NCBI GenBank assembly: GCA_034620365.1
Contig: JAQGEQ010000071.1
Span: 1,798,001 to 1,862,000, forward strand
DNA from: Pegea sp. RAD2-039
Lineage: Eukaryota; Chordata; Thaliacea; Salpida; Salpidae
Length of the DNA stretch: 64,000 bases
Reading direction: 5' to 3'
Positions 1 to 13,121 of the stretch are shown here, piece after piece. Numbering within the stretch: position 1 is the stretch's first letter; each line of letters begins with the position of its first letter. The notes under the pieces are model-generated. The model made no database searches, was not told the DNA's origin, and was given only the letters and a program-made list of their open reading frames with translations. The translations under genes were made by a program, and so were the position numbers.

Positions 1-490
1 CTTTTTAATTAAACCACATGTTTCGTTTTATTATTATCATAGTTGCTATAAAATTTCATGAAAATCTAATGTGAATAAAGATAATATTGTGATAATTGAC
101 TATTCATTTATTATGTTATCAATTATTGTTTTTATGTGTCTTATTCACCCGTATATATTCATTTATATTTAATTAAATTGAATGATACTTCATAATTCAT
201 ATTTTTTAACATTATAACTTTTTGTCATTTGTATATGCAGCTACATAGAGATTTTCAGGAAAATATAGTTTAAGTGAATACTCTCTAAAAATAACTATCA
301 ATAATTCTGCTGATAAACTTAATAAGATTCCATGACATAAAGAGCTTATAACCTTAATGTTTCATAATTTAGCAGTGATAATTTTGTTGTATAAAGCATT
401 AATTTCATTCAATTTACTTTTTATAAATTCTAATTGACTTGTGTTAACAAACTTATTCTTCTTCTTTTGCATAAATCATTTTATAATTAG
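1..490. other. AT-rich sequence upstream of CNOT2
   Basis: No reading frame or RNA that I recognise. It lies 5' of the first CNOT2 coding exon I can place and may contain promoter, 5' UTR or an upstream exon of that gene. A possible splice acceptor ends at 490, in which case the exon from 491 would include the ATG at 511. Confidence 0.4.
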
Positions 491-510
491 GCATTTGTCT
501 GTGTTATCTC

Positions 511-3500
511 ATGGTACATGAAGTTATTAAAGATATAGAAAGTAACTTAAAAACTTCCTATATGATGTATACTGCTGCTTCCTTTGGTACTCCAACTAAG
601 AAGAACAAGTTGGTAAGTTCAATTGTTATATTCAATTTCTACAAAATGATTAATTTTTAAATCTCTTTATAAAGTAGATTAACTCTTTAAAACTTATATT
701 ATTGCTGAGATGCATCTTTTCTTTATATATATATTATAATATTTTTAACAGAATTATGGAGAAGATGATGCTTCAACTGCTTTTGACAGCCTTCAGGGGT
801 TCAATAACGTTGAAGTAAGACCAAATCTCAAATTTGTTTGTTTAAATCAGTTTAAACATTCAAATTTCAATTGATAGGGCCAAAGAAGCAACAATACGAT
901 GTATAATCAGATGAATTTAAGTAAGATTGGCATTTGTATTTCATAATATTTTTAAATAGCCGTTTGCGGCTGAAGTGGGTCAAAAAATATATTAAATTTT
1001 TATTAATTTTCTCTTTAAACTTTACTAAACTCTTCAATTTAAATGTCTAATATCAACTTCTGGGCCAACAAGACTGTATCTATTATAAATTTTATATCAT
1101 GTAATTTACTGTTCGACTTTTTCCAGCTTTATTTTGGGTTTTTGCTGAATTTTTTCTCCTATTTTAAAGAAAGTCTTTTTAGAAATTCAGATGATAGAAG
1201 AGCTCCTTAAACCCACTATTTAGGCTCATTTAAAATCTCACTTTTATAGAACTTATTTATCTTACGAGATAACATTTAGGATTTGTAAACACAAGACCCC
1301 TCCTGACTCATTTGAAAGAGTTTACAATTGTGATGTAAAAAGTTGTTCTTCCAAATTTCCCGAGACCTTTTGATTTACTTTTGTAAACATTAATAATTTA
1401 ACTGATTAAAAGGTACTTCATTTCCATGAATTTTCTACAAATTAATTGTTTAAATGAAGATTTCATTCGATTTTAAAACCTTATTAACTCTTTATGTAAT
1501 ATTCTTTAAAATATTATTCTACTACTCGTTTATCTTTAAACAAAATAGAATTTGCAGTTATAAAACACTAACAGTCAGCTTGTTTAGAAGCTTCTAGAGC
1601 ACCTGGTATTAGAAACTATGATAATATACCATCTCAAGCATTCCCTCGGACAGCAAATAACCTCCAAGCCGGAGCTTTAGCTTCCCAGGCTGATGGTTCT
1701 GTATTGCATAACGCAAGGTAAGTGTTTTAGATTCAAAGTTTTTAGTTCTGCTGAAAGTGGTTTAAGAGACCCAACATTTTTAAACAATTTTAGAAGGAAT
1801 TGTTTGTATTGTAGACTTTGATAAGTTTTCATAACAACATTTTGAAATGAAAATTCTGCTATAATTTACAAATATATTTTAGAAGATTTTCGAACTTTTG
1901 TATAATCGCAAGAATGAGTTTTTAAAATTTAAAAAGAAATTAAAAAATGAAGCATTTATTAGTGTGCCTAAAATACAAAAAGGAATAATTAGTAGTAATT
2001 TACGAAAGCATGAAGTAAAAACTTTTATTTTAAGGATGAACATGTATGCAAGTAGATCTTTGCAAAACCCTCATGGTAATGCTGTAATGGCAAGTCCAAC
2101 TCAAAGTATATCTCCGGAACTTTACGGCAGTAGAATGAATCTGGGTTCAAACAACATGAGGTTAATTAAGTCTCATTATTGAGCTGGCAGTGAATAAAAT
2201 CCCATTTACAAGATAGTCAAATGAAGTATGAGGACATATCTGTGTAAACGTCACCCAGAATTAAAATGAAAATACCCGGAGGTTGTTGATAGAAAGATTT
2301 AGCTTTAATTGCTAAGTACAAAGCGCTCATCCTAAAATTCTCCTCCAAGATATTTAAGCTTCTTTATCGCCAAGATTAGGAACCTTCAATTGCATTAGTG
2401 TTTGAAAAATTAAATAGATGAAAAAAGAAAGAGATGAAAGCGGTTAGATAGTAATAGGCATTCAAACAGAAATTCAATCATAAAATTGTCACGGGTAATT
2501 ATGTTTGATCTGTTTGTAATTAATGTTAGCCCTGGTTGTATGATAAGTAGAATACATTTGACTTTTATAAATGCTCACAATTTTAAGTTTATTCAGTTTT
2601 GTAGCTTTAAGTTTTTAGGTATCAAGGCCTCTTCAATTTTCCAAACACAAAAAGTTTCAGCAACGTCTTTGAATTGTTCAAATGACTTATACTTCATTTG
2701 ATTATCTAGAATAATTTCACTGTTTACTTTTTGGTTTATTTATTTTGAAAAATCATTTAAATAAATGAATGGTGGTTATAAGAGAATCGTTTATATTCAC
2801 AGTTTTAATTTCAATTTTTTTATTTGTGTAGAAATCAAGCCTACAATAACCAACAACATCAGCAGGTAGTAAACAATTTGAGTTTTCAAATTTGTTATTT
2901 TAATCAACTTTTGAATATTTAAAAAAGTGATTAGACTAATTGTTCCTATTTGTAACTTATTTTCTAGTGAGTAGTAAAACTTACCGTAGCTTCTTGATGA
3001 CTAAAGTGATCAATGTTTACAGAACTATCAGCAAAATGTGATAGGTAACAACGATTTTCCCCAACTACTAAGACCGGCATCTTCTATGATGACTTCACCC
3101 GTATCACCGATGGAACCTTCCAATGCATTGGGTAGTGAGTAGAAATTGTTTAGCTGTTGACCAAAAGAATTAAACATAATCAGCAGGTTCATCTTATATG
3201 GAGGAGTATCCGCCTTTGAGGGGGACTAGACCACCTATAGGTAGTCAGAATGTTGGTGGCGGAAACGGAGGTACTACAAAACAAAGTTACGGTTGGTTAC
3301 TGAGTCAGATGTAGACGGTAGCTTGCAGTGAACCTTGTAGATGTTTATCATTTAGTTGATGAAATTTGTTTAACTTTTTAAGTTAATTTTAGTCGATTTT
3401 TTATCAGTTAATTTTTTATATCAGGCGTTTTAAATAAACCTACAGAAAGTCCTGAATTTACGATGCAAAGTGAAGATTTTCCAGCATTACCTGTAGCAGC

Positions 3501-5008
3501 GTCAGGGACCAACAATCATATGAATTCTGTTTGTAAGTTTCCATTTTGTTGATAAATGTTCAATTTGATTGTTTTCAGCTTTTTTCAATTCTTTCTATTT
3601 TTATTAAGTGAAATTAATTTCTGCAAACTTTTCGCTATTGTTTTTAATATTACTTCGGAAATGCGTAAAACTTGACGTATCAGTTTGCTCTTTCTAATTA
3701 ACTTTGATGAGTTTTTGAATATCAAATAAGTTGCTTCTTTTTGATCAACTAAATTGAAGATTTATCAATTTCTAACTCCCAACATTCAATTCTTCTAATC
3801 ACTTTTTCCAACCTCTTTAGTTCCTGACCAAGACGGTAGAGGAGATGAATCCAATCATAAATTTGTAAGTTCCATCCTAACTCCCGCCAACTTTTTTGTG
3901 ATTGTCGCAACTTTTTCAGAATCCTCTTGGAGTTCAAATCGGTGGTGATGGAGGTCTGAATGAAACTTGTTTTTCTATTTCAGTCAGATGTTGATGAATA
4001 TTTGTTTTTCAGCAGAAAAATCGAAACAGAAGTTAACAAATTCGAGTGCAAGCAACCAGCAGAAGGGAATCCAAGTGAGTGATCTTGATCCTCTTCTTCC
4101 ACTACATCCTCATCTCTCTTCTCGTGCAGATACTAACTGATAATACAGTGAAAAACATCCCTAATACTATGCTTAGAGACCAGTATGGCATCGTTGGATT
4201 GTTAGCGTTTATTAAAGCAGCTGAATCAGAACCGCTACTGACGCATTTAGCTCTTGGAGCAGATCTAACGACACTTGGACTTAATCTCAATTCACCTGAG
4301 TAAGAAAACCTTCAAAAGTCATCAATTTGTTGCAACTTTGTTTGAAAACTTTATTATTTCGAAGTGAAAATAAATAAATGAAATATTTTCATGCTTCTCT
4401 TTTCTAACTGATTTGTTTCTCTTCAGCAATCTTTACCATCGATTCCAGTCCCCATTTTCGAGGCAGCCTTGTCGTCTGCAAGATGTCGATTACTTCGTTC
4501 CCAGCGAGTACCTAACCAACTCTACGATCAGGGACAAACTAGCGCCCATCAAGCTGTGTCGTTACGGTGAAGATCTCCTCTTCTTTGTCTTCTACTCCTA
4601 CCCTGGTGATATCATGCAGTTTGCGGCAGCTGCTGAACTGTAAGTCGATCATCATCTGATCTTTCATTTGATCTTCATCTGATCTTTCAGTTACAATCGG
4701 GACTGGAGGTACCATAAAGAAGAGAGAGTGTGGATTACTCGAGCTCAAGGCATCGAACCTACGAGAAAGACGCCAACTTATGAACAAGGAACTTATCTTT
4801 ATTTCGATTGTAAAAATTGGAAGAAAACACCGAAGGTTTCAAACTTATTTTCTTCTCAACAAATCTTTAATGAAATTTCTAATTGCAAACAACTAAATCC
4901 GTTCATGATTTGTTACAGGATTTCTACTTAGAGTACGACAAACTAGAAGATCGCCCGCAACTACCTAATCTGACGGCACTACATTACAACCCCAACCAGC
5001 AAGGTTGA
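511..5008 (+). CDS. CNOT2: CCR4-NOT transcription complex subunit 2
   Basis: Structural subunit of the CCR4-NOT deadenylase; its C-terminal NOT box binds CNOT1 and CNOT3 in cytoplasmic mRNA decay and repression. Exons I place: 511-612, 752-814, 878-920, 1579-1717, 2035-2160, 2832-2865, 3023-3131, 3187-3270, 3425-3532, 3821-3864, 3920-3953, 4013-4074, 4130-4299, 4427-4639, 4691-4835, 4919-5008, with matching phases and about 521 residues (human about 540). The last four exons encode the NOT box, including LALGADLTTLGLNLNSPE, VPSEYLTN, RYGEDLLF and NRDWRYHKEERVWITRA, ending NPNQQG then stop. The middle is low-complexity and keeps two short linear motifs, NDFPQL and SEDFPALP. The N-terminal FGTPTKKNKL resembles the vertebrate FGASRKKF segment, so 511 is a reasonable start, but an upstream exon is not excluded. 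The junction near 3131 could also use a GTGAGT donor three bases later. Confidence 0.93.
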
Positions 5009-8000
5009 TACTATCCCCCCTCCCCCGTCTATATTGTCTTGCTGACATTAAAAAACAACCAAAATGTTATCATGATGATTGTCGGTTAGATACTATCAAC
5101 CTCAAACTTTCCCGAACTTCTTTCATTTATATTTAGGAAAGAAAAAAAAACAATTTTTTTATTTTTCCACTTATAAGTGGCACTTGATGCATTAGATCTC
5201 TTAAACCTTTTGAGTTATTCCAATTATTTCAAAGACAATTTCATAAATTCACAAATTCTTATCCAGTCCATCGTCAAGTTTGTGGCTTGTATCACCGGCT
5301 TGATAATTTTTTTCTTTATGGCCCAATCTGCCTTTTTAAGATGTGGGTCAGTATCATGCCGTAAATAAAAACATGATTCTCTGTTGGTGTTTACTATCAA
5401 GAGAATGCAATAAACATCAATACTTTTGTGATATCTATTTGTGGTAAATTGTGGAAGTCTTCAATTAATTTGATTATCAGTTTTGTAAGTTGAAAATTGC
5501 CTCAGAAAAAACTCCACTTTGCTAGAAGATGGTGTTTAAAAGTAAATAAAACATCGACAGAAGATTTTGGTTTCTTGATCAGTTACTACCAAGTAAATTG
5601 TTGAAGCTTAAACAATTGTTTATCGAAACCAAAACATGGAGTTAGTAAACAAAGTTTTATCTGCAATTAAATAGAGTGTCACTAAAAATCCACGAGTTTC
5701 ACAAATTATTTAAACTTCCATTTGATAGTCTGACAGATCCAATTAATTAAGATTTTGAGAAAAAGTCGGATTACAACTTCGAATAGAATGTTTTACTTAA
5801 ATGTGTAGCTTGCTTAGTTTTTCATGTAAAATGATAATAGTCGGCCTTGTTAGAATGTTTGCTGATTTAGGTAAACTATCGATTTTTTTATTCGATCGGT
5901 TATTTTGTTTCTTTATCATTGAACGCATTCTTTGTGTTTAGGTATACAATTTCGATAAGGACTGTTTTTTAGTCTTACTAAAACGCTTTAATAATTGAAA
6001 ACTTCGTTTTGTGACTTGACTGTTTTATTGATAGTCTAATTATTAAAAGCAAATAACTACACCAATTAGGAATATATATTCATCTTAAATAAATTAAAAT
6101 TGAAATTACAGTAAGATAATTTTTTTAAACTATAAAAGATATCAGCCTGATTATATAGTACTTAAATTCTTTCAATAGTAATTCTTAATACTTTTGATTA
6201 AATACCAGATAATCGTTATTTTTTATTTCTCTTTAGCTAAGGCTGATATATAATTGTATAAAAAGTATATTTGTCATTAAATTTAAAATCAACACAGTTC
6301 AATTTTTGCATCTAGATTAAAGAAGGGTCATAAACATTTTTTGATTTGAATTAGTTTTTACTATTTTGAACTAAATATATCAGTTAATTAGTACTAACTA
6401 ATCAGTAAAAATATTCAAATCATTGCACAAAAGAAACATTTACAACAAAAAAGCATACGTGATATTTATTAATGATTTTAGTTCTTTTACACTTCTACTA
6501 GATTAAATTTGATTGTAATAAACTATGAAAACGTCTTAAAAGGTCTTAAATATATTCTTTAGTTACTAAATAAATTAAAAAATGTATGATAGGTTTAAAA
6601 GTTAATTAATTTTTGTATCTATTTGTTTAAAACTTAAGTTTTAGTATAAATACTGCGAAGAAATTGAATATTGATGTATTTTAATAATTTTTAAATAATT
6701 AACTGATTGGTTATACCCTCTAAATCAGACTTTTTGACAAAAAAAAACTTTTCAAAAAATAATAAAAGGTCTGATATACAAATGACTATCAGAATAATTA
6801 TTGATCCTTTTATAAAACTACTTTACAAGAAAGTTTGAAGTCTAAACTTCTTTCTCTCAGTAATGTGCAAACGACTCTCACAACACTTTTGTATTCGACC
6901 ATTTTAGATACTGAGGATGGAAAACTTACTGTCACATTAAGCAGTATAAGAGCATCTGTTACAATATACAAAAATAAGATTAGTTTTTCTAGTACGAAAA
7001 TGAATATTTATAGACCACACACTTTACGTAAGAGCGTTTCTTTTTGGGCCACTTAAATTTGTCTGTAAATTTGCCACTTAAATTTGTAGATAAGCAAAGC
7101 AGAAGTTTTCTGTTTGATCAAATTAAATCTTGCATCACACATCACAGTAGATAACCAGAAGTATGCACCAGCAATTGTTGTCAAAATACCAGTCATATTT
7201 TAGAAACAACAATTTAAAAAGAATATTAGAAATAAATTTTGACATTTAATGTTTTTAGTTTCAACGTTTGACATTTACATGAACTTAAATCGCACGCTGA
7301 GAAGTAATTTTAGTATATGAACAATCATCATGATATTTAGTGAGGACAAGTTGCCATATGCGTTTTGTAGAAGTTAAAAAAATTAATTGAACCCTTAAGT
7401 ATACTTAAGACTAACGTAAACCGTAATCGTTAAATTAGGGATGAACTAGCTGATGAGTTTTTAGTATGATTACTGATTCATTTCCACCTCTTGTCAGCTT
7501 TTGAACCTAGAAACAATTTTGGTAGTTGTTTCTCAGTTGGAATTTCATAGACTCTCTTTATTCAGTGATTTCATATAACAAATCACATAGCTCTTATATA
7601 ACACAGTACAATTTGAATGTACGAAAATAATAAAACGTCGCAAGCACCACAGTTTAACAAAAATAATGTAGAGAAAAATAGGAACATGGTAGAACTAAAT
7701 TAAAGTTAACTTGTAAAGATAAATTTAAGAAAGCTTAATAAAGATAGGAAAATAATAAGATACAAAGTAGATGTAAGCGTTATGAGTAACTTTATCTATA
7801 CAAGTAGATTGGGCAAAACTTTTATTCAGTCTGCGGTCGACCCAAACCTTTACGAATCCGATTACATAACCTCCTAGTCTGGTCAATAAGGCGAAGAAAC
7901 TTTCATTCTTACCTTCGCCGCCTTTTTTCATTTAGAAGCTGGATAGAAATTCTAAAGATTTCAAAAGTTTATAGTGCATATAATTGGTTGCGTGAATTCT

Positions 8001-9147
8001 GTTGAAGTAGCCCAGTTTTAATCTTCAAGAGTTAAACTGCCTTTCATTTCATTACAAGGCTTTAAGATACTTTAGATTTGATGACTTAAGTAATCTTACA
8101 TAAGTTGTAAGTAAGACTTTTATTAATTTAGATCAATTGGTTTCGAGTTACAGCAATAAATAAAATATCGTCGACCAAAAGCTCTGTGGGCAACTACTAA
8201 TCTGTTATCAATGTTAGCATCAAATGACATTATGCTGCCCAGATAGTTACATTGCTGTACACTCCGTCACTGTTCATATGAAGCTGAGTACTTTGGTCAC
8301 ATGGAACAGCCTGACAGATTTCCGTCTTTTAAATCTCAATTTTAGAATATCGGAGCACAGCAGCGCCACAGGCGAAAGCACTTAGAAATCTGCAATTGAG
8401 GCAGCTATCAAAGCGGTGCCTAACATAGACCGCGTCCTCGTTATCAAGGTTTAATTAGTTCAGACAGGTGAGAATAAAAAGCTATTCACCATAAGCTCTG
8501 ATGTCAATATTATATATTGTTCATCTTTACAAGAAAAAATAAACAAAAATCTATCTGAACACTAATTGAATGTTTAAAACTTAAAAATATATAAACGATA
8601 AACCTTACTACATATAACCATTAGTATAGCTTAATAAGTTTTCCTATTTTTAACAATAACTTCTCAACTAGACGTATTTATCTCATTTCTCCAACTAAAC
8701 TGTAATTGACTTTGTACTCATTCTGCCTTTTCCCTAATTATTAAATGAAAGGGAATTTCCCCTAGAGGAGACGGCATACTTTTTCAGCTCGTCTGCTAGC
8801 CTCTCAGATTTACAGGAGTAATCAAAAATTCAACATAAAAGTAACGAAACAGAAACAAAAGAATCCCTTTAAATTAACAAGTTTTTTACTAGCATGTATC
8901 TCAAATAAGCTTCAAATTCAGTGAATAAACTTTTTTAAAGTTATATAAAACTAAATATTTCTTCATCTTTAAGAATAATCAAGATAACATCTATAAATTT
9001 GAAATAGAATGCTAACTAGAAATGAAATCTTATTTATTCACACCATTTCCAAAAAACATTCATAATATGAATATAAATCTGAGAAGAAACTTTTAACATG
9101 AGCAAATTAAAAATAGATAAGAGAGATCTAAAAAGCGATCTATGATT
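5009..9147. other. Intergenic region between CNOT2 and SNRPE
   Basis: About 4 kb between two convergent genes. It holds the CNOT2 3' UTR and otherwise AT-rich DNA. Short open frames (for example 5177-5368, 6835-7056, 7725-7931 minus) show no similarity I recognise and look like chance. Two patches, about 7790-7935 and 8150-8460, are less AT-rich than the surroundings; the second is treated as a finding. Confidence 0.5.
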
Positions 9148-9417
9148 TTAATCCTGAACTTTTTGAATAACGGTGATGTTATCTCCTTTCAGCATAATTC
9201 GACCCAACTTCTTGCGTCCTTCTTTCTTGCAGTTGATCTCAACAGCATCATCAAGGACCAGATTCATGTACTCGTCAAATCCGACGATATGGCCTTCCAC
9301 TCTTGCATTCACTTGCTCATATATCCAAATGGAAACTCTTGACCGGTTTTGCAGGTACCGGAAGATAAGGTTAATGGGTTGAACCATGGGTTTAGAAACT
9401 TTAGCACCTTTATACAT
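9148..9417 (-). CDS. SNRPE: Small nuclear ribonucleoprotein E (Sm E)
   Basis: One of the seven Sm proteins that form the ring around the Sm site of U1, U2, U4 and U5 snRNAs; it acts in the spliceosome after assembly in the cytoplasm. A single uninterrupted exon encodes 89 residues, close to the usual 92. The N-terminal helix ([16 protein letters not shown]), Sm1 motif ([12 protein letters not shown], about residues 47-58) and Sm2 motif ([11 protein letters not shown], about 71-81) are all present. The start at 9417 gives [11 protein letters not shown], a length-matched equivalent of the vertebrate N-terminus. It is intronless, unlike its neighbours, but lacks signs of a processed copy such as damage or an obvious poly(A) tract, so I read it as functional. 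It is convergent with CNOT2. Confidence 0.95.
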   Translation of the reverse strand: MYKGAKVSKPMVQPINLIFRYLQNRSRVSIWIYEQVNARVEGHIVGFDEYMNLVLDDAVEINCKKEGRKKLGRIMLKGDNITVIQKVQD

Positions 9418-11699
9418 GTTGAATATCCTAAGCGATCTATAAAAATCAAAATATTTTTTATTTAACTATAGGAACATTAAAATCATTTAACAATGATCGT
9501 TTCATACAGACCAATATATTCACAAATAACTTAAACACTTATTTAAATAGAGATTCAAATTCAGAATAAAAAATTTATAAAGTATAAAAATTTATAATAA
9601 GCAAAAAAATACATTTATGATTTACATCATTAAAAAATTTAGAAATCAATAAATTATAACTAAAGTGAAGAAAGTTTACTACCATGATACTGAACTTATA
9701 GAATTGACTTGTCTACAAAAACCAATAAGCTTTTATCAGTATATTTAATATATTACTAATGTAATATATACTATATGTTTATACCAGATTAAAATATTAA
9801 AGTTACTGTGATACAAAAGTTCAAGGTACCTCTGTCATAAAAAGCACATTCAACATTTCATTATGAAGTATAATAATCAAGATCATTTAGAAAAATAAAT
9901 ATAAATAAAGAAAATTAAATCATCAATTTGATTCAACATTGTAAAGTTGAATTACCAACTAATAATTAACAACAGAAACAAGAAAAAATAGAAAAGTATT
10001 CATAAAAAAATATAAGAAACTTTTTTATGGGAGAGTATATAAAAAATCAAAATAAAGAGAAAAAAGTTTAAAATATAAGCAGTAAAAACCATTCATCTAA
10101 AAAATGTATATGATCATAGAAACTTTTAAAATATCAAAGCCAAAATAATGCTAATATAATAATAAAAAGTATTTATTTTAAAACACATGTATTTATTAGT
10201 CAAAAAAACACAAAAATATGTTAAAAAATATATATTGAAGCTTTCAATAAAGGAAATAAACCAACAAATTTAAAATTGTTCATAAAACTATATCAAGCTT
10301 TCAAATAAAACAGTTATTTTTAATAAAATTTTAAGCAAGTTAAATTAATTTAACAAAACACAGAAAATATACCAAGGCATAAAAAAATATAAAAATACTT
10401 TTGAGAATCCATCAAATACTATTGAGTCAACTTCATTAACTCTATTAATTTAATTTTTAAAAGTAAATAAATATAAGTAATATTTTAAACAAAACAACGT
10501 TAAAATATATACCACCCAATAAAGAAAAAATTTAAATGTAATTTTACATAAAATTTATTTTTATCGTCGTAAATTAGTATTAAGCTTCAAATAAATTGAT
10601 TTAGAAGTAATAAATTAAAACTAAATTCAAACCAAAATAAATTAGTATAGATAGCTTGACAGAAAATATACATTATTTCTTCACAGAAAGAAAAATTTAA
10701 ACAAAATACTTAATAAGAAAATCAAATAAATTGCCAGTGGACCAACTATTAGAGAGAAAAAGAATTCAGTTAGATTCACAAGTGGGAAACGAAGGGCCAA
10801 GCGCGCAACCAATTTGTAAAAATAAAGCTAAAAAAATTACTTGAGCGCTTAATCATTAAAAAAGATTTACAACTTTTGATAAAACAATTTAAAAACCATA
10901 CTAAATGAGTATAATATATATAAAAAAATAAAATTTAAAAAAGATAAAAATGCTTTGATTATAAATTTTGAAGAATTTTACGTTTTCTACTAATGTGATT
11001 CACAAATTCTCAACATTTCAACAAAGACCACTTTTCAAAGCATAACCTTAAATTCCTACAATATCTGCATCCTGTCTTCGAAATCCAACTGTTGTTTTAA
11101 ATAATTAATGGTTTTTTGAATCTTAATTTCAATGACTTCTTTAAAGATCACCTTTTATACGACTTCAGAGGTTTATCGTTTAAAATCAATTTAATTAAAA
11201 AATTAACTAACACCCATTGAGTTAATTTTCATTAAGGTAACCAAATCCTTAAAATCGTTTGAAATCTTCTTCCGGACTCCATTAAAACTGAAAATTTTGT
11301 CGCCTCTTGTAAAATTATACTAAAGTATAACTTATAAAGTTTGTTGAAAAATTATGCGTGATACTACTATTTTCTCTACTTATTCTGCATCTTATTGTTT
11401 TCCCAACTTTATTATAACTTTTTATATAACTTATTAAACTTACGTTGCTATTTTTTTCAACTATTATTATTTTCAATTATTATTATTTCATTACTTATGT
11501 TGAACTGTGGTACTTGTGATACTTGTTCATTTTTCTTGATAGCTTATTATCTATTATATCTCGATAGTTTTATTATTCTATTTTCGCTATAAGAAATGTA
11601 TAATTTATTATTTATAATCATGCGTTGAATAAATAAACTTAAAATTAGGTTTTACCTTGATCATATCAGTTTTACGTACAAACACATAAAGAAATAATT
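9418..11699. other. AT-rich intergenic DNA
   Basis: Extremely AT-rich sequence upstream of SNRPE, with many A- and T-runs. I see no credible coding exon, RNA gene or ordered repeat. The frame at 11395-11592 is hydrophobic low-complexity translation of T-rich DNA and is not supported. Confidence 0.5.
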
Positions 11700-11707
11700 T
11701 TTTTCTT

Positions 11708-12445
11708 TTTTATGGAGCACTATTTAATATCTGATGTCCAGCATGGATTTGTGAAACAGGGATCTTCCCTGACTCAACATCTCATTTTTCTTAATGAGTT
11801 TACAGCCCATTTTGAAAGTAACACTCCTTGTGACATCATGTACCTCGATTTTGCTAAAGCGTTTGATTCTGTCCCACACAACAAGCTCATTTTTGTTTTC
11901 AACAGCTTTATTTGAAAGTGAATTGAAAATTACTTATTAAGTAGAATCTAACAAACTCGTGTTGAAAGATCTTTATCTACTCCTAGTCGAGTCACCAGTA
12001 GTGTTCCTCAAGGTTCCTTTCTGGGTCCCCTTCTCTTTTAAATTTTCATTGGGGACCTTATCAGAAGATTAGTAGCAGTAGATGATGTCAGTGTGTTTGT
12101 GTATGCAGATGACATTAAGCTATTATCTTGCAATCCTTTAAAACCTTAAACTGCTCTGCAGACTTTAGAAAACTGGTCTATGAACTGGCAGCTCAGAATC
12201 CAGCCCACAAAGTCTGAACTTATAACTTTCTCCCGTAAAATTTTTTTTTGATTATTCATATTTTATATAAGTATGCACTGTTATATTCTATGGGACTCCT
12301 GAACTGCCATGTGCTGCATCTATTTCTTTTTATATTTGTATCTTAATTATATACAAAAGTTATTATTTGTGAAAATTTGTACGAACGAGAGATGCCCTTT
12401 TCAGGCACTCTCCTTCGCGTTTATTGCAATAAATTAGTAAATTAA
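11708..12445 (+). mobile_element. 5'-truncated non-LTR retrotransposon (LINE), reverse transcriptase and 3' end
   Basis: Decayed copy of a CR1/Jockey-like LINE. It begins abruptly inside the RT domain after a T-rich tract. Frame 11712-11915 gives HGFVKQGSS and YLDFAKAFDSVPHNKL, the RT palm region. Further RT pieces follow in other frames: VPQG near 12010, YADDIKLL near 12105, and NWQLRIQPTKSEL near 12190. At least two frame shifts and several stops break it. The 3' tail from about 12275 to 12445 matches the tail of the copy at 60.1-61.7 kb, including a shared TTCGCGTTTATTG segment, and ends in short AATAAA-type repeats rather than poly(A). Inactive. Confidence 0.88.
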
Positions 12446-13121
12446 TGATATTATTCGAGTAATAAATCCATTAGTATTCAGTGATCGTTGAACAATGAGA
12501 AACAAAATGACCTCTTTACAATTTGGCCAAATTTTCTAAAATTTTATCCAGGTTTTCATGCCGTGTAATATTCATTTCTTGTCGTCTGCCAACTTGTATC
12601 ATTTTTTTGCGGAACTACTAGATGATTAGTTGATAGAATTAGGCGAGGCGAGCATACTTTCATTTTTGCTCTTTGAACCATTTACCCGTGGAAACTTAAG
12701 GATGAAAGAGTACCCTCACCAAGTGTATAAATTCAAATATTCGATGTTTCCAAGACTGCATTATTTCATTTTATTTCATATTTGGTTTAGTGTTTAATGT
12801 AAAGTAATAAAAATGTTTAAATTTTTATATTCAAGTTTTTATTATGAGTTTATTTATGACCCAAAGCATTTTAGTCAAGGAGTAAGATTTTTTGAGAACC
12901 TGTACAGATTTGATTTAAGCTCTTCCACAACAGTTATTAAGAGACAATTATTAGAACTTTGGCTTAAATTTAAAGAGTATAGACAATTAACTCATCAAGC
13001 AACTTTCCTGTAGTTATTTATTTACAAAATCAAGTAGACAAACTCAAAAAGAAAGATAATGAACAAGAAATTTTCTATATCATCATAAATATTTCTAAAA
13101 GTCTTAATTGAAATGGCAGCG
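12446..13121. other. Gap between LINE copy and DDX21 3' end
   Basis: Contains the 3' flank of DDX21 (coming from the right) and one plus-strand frame of 66 residues at 12813-13013, listed separately. Nothing else recognised. Confidence 0.4.
12813..13013 (+). CDS. Possible small protein, 66 residues, unknown
   Basis: Open frame with ATG in an A-rich context and a normal stop, convergent with DDX21. The translation is not low-complexity: it starts MFKFLYSSFYYEF, has PKHFSQGVRFFENLYRFDL in the middle and a basic-hydrophobic C-terminal helix (IKRQLLELWLKFKEYRQL). The aromatic, basic composition would suit a small mitochondrial protein, but I recognise no family and cannot show splicing or conservation. 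It could equally be a chance frame or the last exon of a longer gene. Confidence 0.3.
   Translation: MFKFLYSSFYYEFIYDPKHFSQGVRFFENLYRFDLSSSTTVIKRQLLELWLKFKEYRQLTHQATFL

Noticed and set aside
7725..7931. 68-residue minus-strand frame starting MKKGGEGKNE
   Set aside because: Contains a donor-like site, but no splice product stays open to give a recognisable protein and no homology is seen.
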